NCBI RefSeq assembly: GCF_050948215.1
Contig: NC_135164.1
Coordinates: 7,631,116-7,695,115 of the forward strand
Source of the DNA: Halictus rubicundus
Lineage: Eukaryota > Arthropoda > Insecta > Hymenoptera > Halictidae
Reading direction: 5' to 3'
DNA: 64,000 bases
A model generated the notes under the pieces. It was not told the DNA's origin. It saw only the letters and a list, made by a program, of their open reading frames with translations, and searched no databases. Below, in pieces: positions 58,950 to 64,000 of the stretch; positions within the stretch are counted from its first letter, which is position 1, and every line of letters starts with the position of its first letter. Made by a program: the position numbers and the translations under genes.

Positions 58950-59674
58950 AAGAGGATTGTAAAAACTATATAAAAATATCAGTGATATAGTGGCGAAGAT
59001 ATGTATAAAACATGTAGAATGCGTCACAGAAAACTAGCTATAACTTAGCAATTTTCTCAAGTAGGATTACAAAAACTTGGGGGAGAATATTTTCAAGGTA
59101 CCAGGACTTTTGAGCTTGTGGTGGTGGTCTTCAAGAGGGTGCAAAAAGTATACAAAAATATCAGTGATATAAATGGCGAAGATATGTATAAAATATGTAT
59201 ACTGCGTCACAGAAAACGAGCTATAACTTACTGATTTTCTCAAGTAGGATTACAAAAACTTGGGGGAGAATATTTTCAAGGTACCAGGACTTTTGAGCTT
59301 GTGGTGGTGGTCTTCAAGAGGGTGCAAAAAGTATACAAAAATATCAGTGATATAAATGGCGAAGATATGTATAAAATATGTATACTGCGTCACAGAAAAC
59401 GAGCTATAACTTACTGATTTTCTCAAGTAGGATTACAAAAACTTAGGGGGAATATTTTCAAGGTACCAGGACTTTTGAGCTTGTGGTGGTGGTCTTCAAG
59501 AGGGTGTAAAAATTATATAAAAATATCAGTGATATAAGCGGCGAACATATGTATGAAATATATATAATGCGTCACAGAAAACGAGCTATAACTTAGCAAT
59601 TTTCTCAAGTAGGATTACAAAAACTTGGGGGAGAATATTTTCAAGGTACCAGGACTTTTGAGCTTGTGGTGGTG
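58950..59674 (+). repeat. Tandem repeat of 182-183 bp, about 4 units
   Basis: TCAGTGATATA recurs at 58979, 59161, 59344 and 59526. Each unit has ATGCGTCACAGAAAAC/CTGCGTCACAGAAAAC, CTCAAGTAGGATTACAAAAA, CAAGGTACCAGGACTTTTGA and GCTTGTGGTGGTGGTCTTCA. The edge units are the most diverged. No transposon end is recognised. Confidence 0.92.
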
Positions 59675-61831
59675 CTGCGTTAGGATGAAACTTGAAGGTC
59701 TCATTGAAAATGCCGCTTCGCGGAGCCGAAGTGTCTCGAAGACAAGGCCGTGGAGGCAGCCGGGCGTCGTATGCAAATAAATAGCGAACGCAGACGGCTC
59801 GACTGTGCTGCGCTTGTTTCAGTCGGTCAGCCGTATCGTATGATTCCACGAACGCGAGGCTTTTCGCCGGATTCTCGGGGCAGACGTTAATTAAATGACC
59901 CGGGTCGATGGGACAACCCGATCGACAGCAGCCGCTCGTTATCGTACGTGCTGCGCCGGGCTTTTTGCATTCGGAGTGCAAGCTACGCATCCCCGGCTGA
60001 TTAATGCGGAAGTGTGAACGCGAAGACGCCACTGCTCGATTCTTGAAGCAGCAAGCCAGCCCCGTTCGATCCGTTTCCACGTGGAACGGCCGGGAGCAGT
60101 TCCATCCTTGTACTTTGTTAGCTAGAGAAGAATTCGCGTGTCTCGTTCGAGGGACTGCAATTTATGCAGAACTGTTCGCGTTCTGCAAGTGATTCTGACA
60201 GCGAACGCTTTTAACCGAGGCGACGGTCTCGATTCTCAACGTTGACAACGCAGAATTCGTGACATTTCAGTACCGGAAGTTCCTGGCGAATTTAGAATTA
60301 CGGAAACTGATCTGTAGCCTGAACGACTTTATGCAAGGTACAAATTTTCTGCACTAATTGCAAGAAACGAGCTGAATAAAAATTTTTCTCCTTGCTTGAA
60401 TCAGTTTAATAAATGACATTCGTTGCTTCATATTTGACCGTCCCGTTTTTGTTGTAACAGCACAACAATTTATTTATTTTCTTCTTCTAGCGGACGGGTT
60501 GTAGTTAAAGCGTTTATTTGTACATACATCCTGAAAAAGTTCGTCTAAAAGTTCCATATTATTAGTAGTTTTCTAGCAAAAATTCATAAAAATGGCTTAC
60601 TATAATAAATGTCGCACAGGTATTTTGCTTAAAATTTTACAAATATGAGGTAACAAAAATATATTGATTGTAGAAAATTGTGTGCTCGTTAAAACGTGCA
60701 GATGTTCAATTCAGAACAAAGACAATTTAAGGGTGTTAAAAATGATTTAATAAATGCTAATAATTATTATGGTGCAGAAGAATTTATTTGAAACGCAAAT
60801 CCGAAGTCTATGAAATTTGAATAGCTATGTACAAGGAACTATACTAATATCTACGATATCGACAAAATTCTGCACACATTGTAGTGCCTAAATATTTATT
60901 TGAGGAATGAAGAAAATGTACGAATGTTAAAAAATTGGTGAATTCGCGCTAACAATTGGTACGGTGCAGAAAACTTTATTTGAAAGGAGCATCCGGCGTC
61001 TTGAAATTTTGGATAATTATCCATGAGGAGCTATAATACGGGGGAGTAAAACAAAAAGGGACTGAGAATCGCGAAGTCGATTATCTTTATTTTGCCACGG
61101 ACGGTTGTGGCAACTAACGCGCTCGAGGATGCGTGGGTAAATTATAATAGGATTAAATATCCGTGCAAACTCTCGAGATTTTTGTTCGTTGGTACGGCAA
61201 TTCTCTCGGTAATGCACCGAATCGGTGCTCCACACCGTGAAACAAAAAAATTACTTTGTGGAGAGAATGATGAAGAAAATTGTGGCCGAAGTAATTTGGG
61301 TTCGCCTGCTATTTAGGCCGGCCTTTGGTCGCCTGTAAGTGGTCGTTTCATTACAGTTTCAACCATCCTTCATTTTTGCAAGCGAATTATTTATTTTTGG
61401 CTCCGAGGAATACGTTTCAGGCTCTCGTTTTTCGATCGGGCAAACGAACGACGCGACGGGAAAAGTGCGGTTCAAAACTAAGAATTATCGAACCGATTCT
61501 CGTCTTTTTATTAGAACGCGATTCACGGGAAACAAAGGGGCGAACTCGAGGACATTGTCAGATAGAGGTGAAGCAAGATCGAACCGTCTCCAGTGCGGAT
61601 GTTTAGTTATCATTTTATTGATTTATTGCCGCGTCTAGAATGGAAGATTATCTGTCCGCCCCTATTACCGAAAGTTCTGTTGCAATTTGACCCCGTTACT
61701 CGACAAGTCAACCTTTGTTCTATAGTATATGGCAACGTTGTTCGCTATTTACGACCTAGCGTTGCATAAATGATACTCATCAGACCTCCTTCTCGTTTCC
61801 TACACCACGCAACGTTTTCTGAAAGTCTCAC
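59675..61831. other. Non-coding stretch
   Basis: 59680-60230 is GC-rich with overlapping unrecognised frames. 60316-60430 (CTGAACGACTTTATGCAAGG..., GAGCTGAATAAAAATTTTTC) resembles one end of the TAGACTGCGG element. 60430-61030 is AT-rich. Confidence 0.4.
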
Positions 61832-61868
61832 CTTTTCCATTTTTACTCCCCGCAATTCTATTCTCCAT
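61832..61868 (-). CDS. cv-c: Candidate alternative first coding exon of cv-c
   Basis: On the minus strand an ATG at 61866-61868, directly preceded by an in-frame TGA, encodes MENRIAGSKNGK plus one G. It is followed by a GTGAGA donor (61826-61831; AAAAG|GTGAGA). The frame is phase 1 and would join the SAM exon at 50264 as ...GK-E-IEAQEAC. The start context (AATTGAATGG) is ordinary. Nothing in the peptide is recognisable, and a phase-compatible start and donor could arise by chance in about 10 kb of upstream sequence. A TA-bounded MITE lies within 80 bp upstream of the ATG (61946-62144). Treat it as a hypothesis for an alternative 5' exon. Confidence 0.22.
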
Positions 61869-61945
61869 TCAATTTTATTCTCTGCACTGGATCTAACCGA
61901 TAAGCTTTCAATTTTTATTACGATCTTGTTTAACACACTGATTAC

Positions 61946-62144
61946 TAGATTGCAAATCCTTCTACAAAAATAAAAATTTTTTAGTCAATTGTAAGAAACC
62001 GAAATTAAATAAAAATGTATTTTCATTTTCAATCGTCTTAAAAGGTCGAAAGTAATAGAACAATGCCCTTAAATTCTTTTAATGTACTCTCACTTTTATA
62101 TTTGACTTACTCATTGTTTTTTTTACAAATGCATCTGCAGTCTA
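61946..62144 (+). mobile_element. TAGACTGCGG-type TA element, diverged
   Basis: TAGATTGCAAATCCTTCTAC at the left and ACAAATGCATCTGCAGTCTA at the right are degenerate family ends. The body (AATAAAAATTTTTTAGTCAATTG) is AT-rich. Confidence 0.55.
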
Positions 62145-63648
62145 CTGATCACCAATCTGGTTACTAATCTTTGACCAGGATTAGAAATTCATTCTTATTC
62201 TGGCCTGTTTGAATAAACCAAGCTTTATTAGGATTATTAAAACACAAAAGGATTCAAGTAGGCAATAGTAACTTTCATAATAATTGTTGTAGTACGTAAA
62301 ATCAGTAGTCCACATTCGTCGCGAGTTTGATTCGATCTTGTGGGAACATTCGAGGTCAATATTCAGCGCTTAACGTGTGAGAAATATTCTTAATTATTCG
62401 TACTAGCCGCTAATTAAATTTCGTAAACGTGATTTCACATTTCTCGGAGCTGTTTTCGCATGAACCGCTCCGGATAAAATATTTCGCCGATCTCGGCGTG
62501 AAAAGAGACGCGATCTCCGGGCGCAGCAGCGCGCAAATTTTAAAGTAGCATTCAAATGCGACGCGAAACAATACGGTTCTGCAGCAGCTCAGGTACTTAA
62601 ATGGAACGGAAATTCATGGGCTGTCGGTGAACGTGCGTTTCCTCTTCGTTCGTGGTTGCCACACCCTCTCGCGTGCGCCAAGGTTCTGACGTGCCCTCGA
62701 TCCCGAGGAACGCCACGGTTATTTTCAGCGAGTGAATATTATTTGAAAACACCGATTCTTTCTGCATGATTTCCAACCCAAATTTCAGCTCCCCACTCCT
62801 TCTATTTTCCCACCGATGCTCGGCCCACTTAATAGGCAATGAAAATATACGCGAAACCGCGTCAGCAAACTTCACTTCACGTATTCCACATTCTGTATTA
62901 CTTCGCTTTCCACGAATTTCTTAATCGAGAATTGATTAAGAATTGACTGAGAAGTTAGACAACTTTGAACGGTAATCGAACCATTTTTTAAAAATATAAA
63001 ATTTTGTTTCTTTAAGAAATTAATATGTACATGTTATTATGCGTGATTTAAGTAGTATGTCTTGTGAAAAATTGAGCAGAATATTTTAAGGTGGGAGCAC
63101 GTGACAGCCATTGTTCCATAGCCACTTATGCGAAACACGTGGTAGGCTAGATGTACCTCTACCTGTTAAAGCTAATTTTTAGAGGATCAATGTTTAAACG
63201 AGTTACGGCTTTTAGAACTCAAATACGCAATTTTTTATCTTCTTTTCAGCTCCTTTTGTTCGCAAATAAGAGAAAAATGCACCAAACCGTGTAGCACATG
63301 GTGCAAATCGAGTGTAAAACATGCCTACTTGAACTTCCGCTTGGTTTCTTCCAGATAAAATCGATTATGTTATTGTACAACACAACGTTCGGTTAATATT
63401 TGCCTGAACCTTGTAAATTAGTATACGTTTGCGACATGAAGATATTGCGCAAAGGCTATTAAGTATAGCCACTACAATGACGTCAATTGTTGTGAAAATT
63501 TACGACTTCATCAATTCATCGGTCTCTGAAATATCTTTTCTTACATTTCTCAAAGCTGTAGGTTTTTATTATAAATTATAATTGTTTCCCATATGTATAA
63601 TATTAGAATACAGTGATTGTAATTAGATTGTGTAACGTAATATTATTA
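62145..63648. other. Non-coding stretch
   Basis: A minus-strand 92-codon frame (62597-62875) has balanced composition but no recognised domain. The rest is AT-rich. Confidence 0.4.
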
Positions 63649-64000
63649 TACAGGGTCATCCGTTTTTAAACGGCCAAACGTCAACCAGCTATAGAGGAGC
63701 CCAAATGAAACAACTTTCACCCCTAACACTTTTTTTGATTCGGTCTTGATTTTTAGATAATTGCAAAAACCCGTCATTTTTTGCGTTCACTTAAGATTAA
63801 ATATATTAGAACTGCAATTATGTATCTTGATGATTTTTCCTTTGTTTGGTTTAAAATAAATAGGGGCATCTTTTTTATCAAGTCAACTTTTTTGTATGAC
63901 TTTTGGATCTTGGTTTTTTGACATGGGGCACGCCGTGGAGACTGAATGAAATAACTTCGAATCAAAAAAAGTGTTAGGGGTGAAAGTTGTTCCATTTGGG
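63649..64000 (+). mobile_element. Inverted-repeat element cut by the window end
   Basis: It starts TACAGGGTCATCCGTTTTTA. An inner block (CCCAAATGAAACAACTTTCA onward, 63700-63742) is repeated inverted at 63958-64000 as GATTCG/CGAATC ... CCATTTGGG. The matching outer terminus must lie just beyond 64000. TA at the left border suggests a Tc1/mariner-type target. Confidence 0.7.

Noticed and set aside
1..64000. tRNA, rRNA, snRNA or CRISPR features
   Set aside because: No B-box-like GGTTCGAATCC, no rRNA core blocks and no regularly spaced short direct repeats with unique spacers were found by reading.

Overview
The window looks like insect nuclear DNA, most likely an aculeate hymenopteran such as a bee, ant or wasp. 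The background is AT-rich with abrupt CpG-rich patches. There are many short non-autonomous DNA transposons and minisatellites, and no operon-like gene packing. The genus cannot be named from the sequence alone.

Almost nothing here codes for protein. One exon is recognised with confidence: 50193-50264 on the minus strand encodes the start of the SAM domain of a DLC-family RhoGAP (RhoGAP-SAM-START; crossveinless-c, cv-c, in Drosophila). It has a consensus acceptor, a GTGAGT donor and phase-1 boundaries on both sides. About 3.9 kb upstream, 54207-54231 is a good candidate for the first coding exon of a short isoform. It has an in-frame stop before the ATG, a CAACAATG start context, a GTAAGT donor, and its last base completes a glutamine codon at the junction as in vertebrate DLC1. 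A weaker alternative first exon lies at 61832-61868. The rest of the SAM domain, the RhoGAP domain and the START domain were not found, so positions 1-50192 are best read as one very large cv-c intron that continues out of the window, and 54232-64000 as 5' flank or upstream introns.

The non-coding DNA has a clear structure. (a) Several families of short elements are bounded by inverted repeats and TTAA, as in piggyBac: at 2.8, 3.5, 6.8, 18.7, 31.8, 35.0, 37.0, 38.4, 41.3, 43.3 and 58.6 kb. (b) Two families are bounded by TA. One has TACAGTG...CACTGTA ends (1.1, 10.4, 31.7, 39.0, 40.3 kb). The other has TAGACTGCGG...CCGCAGTCTA ends (6.7, 33.1, 35.3, 58.3, 61.9 kb). (c) Transib-like elements have CACAGTG-type ends and 5-bp GC-rich target duplications (4.9, 22.0, 52.3 kb). 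The largest has heptamer, 12-bp spacer and A-rich block ends that resemble V(D)J recombination signals. (d) Two elements with long inverted repeats lie at 27.6 and 44.6 kb.

Tandem arrays of 120-275 bp units occur at 11.1, 14.1, 18.8, 22.8, 36.1, 41.7, 56.0, 57.8 and 59.0 kb. At least four of them are built from pieces of the same transposons, so the transposon-to-minisatellite transition can be read directly. No rRNA, tRNA, CRISPR array or complete transposase gene was recognised.
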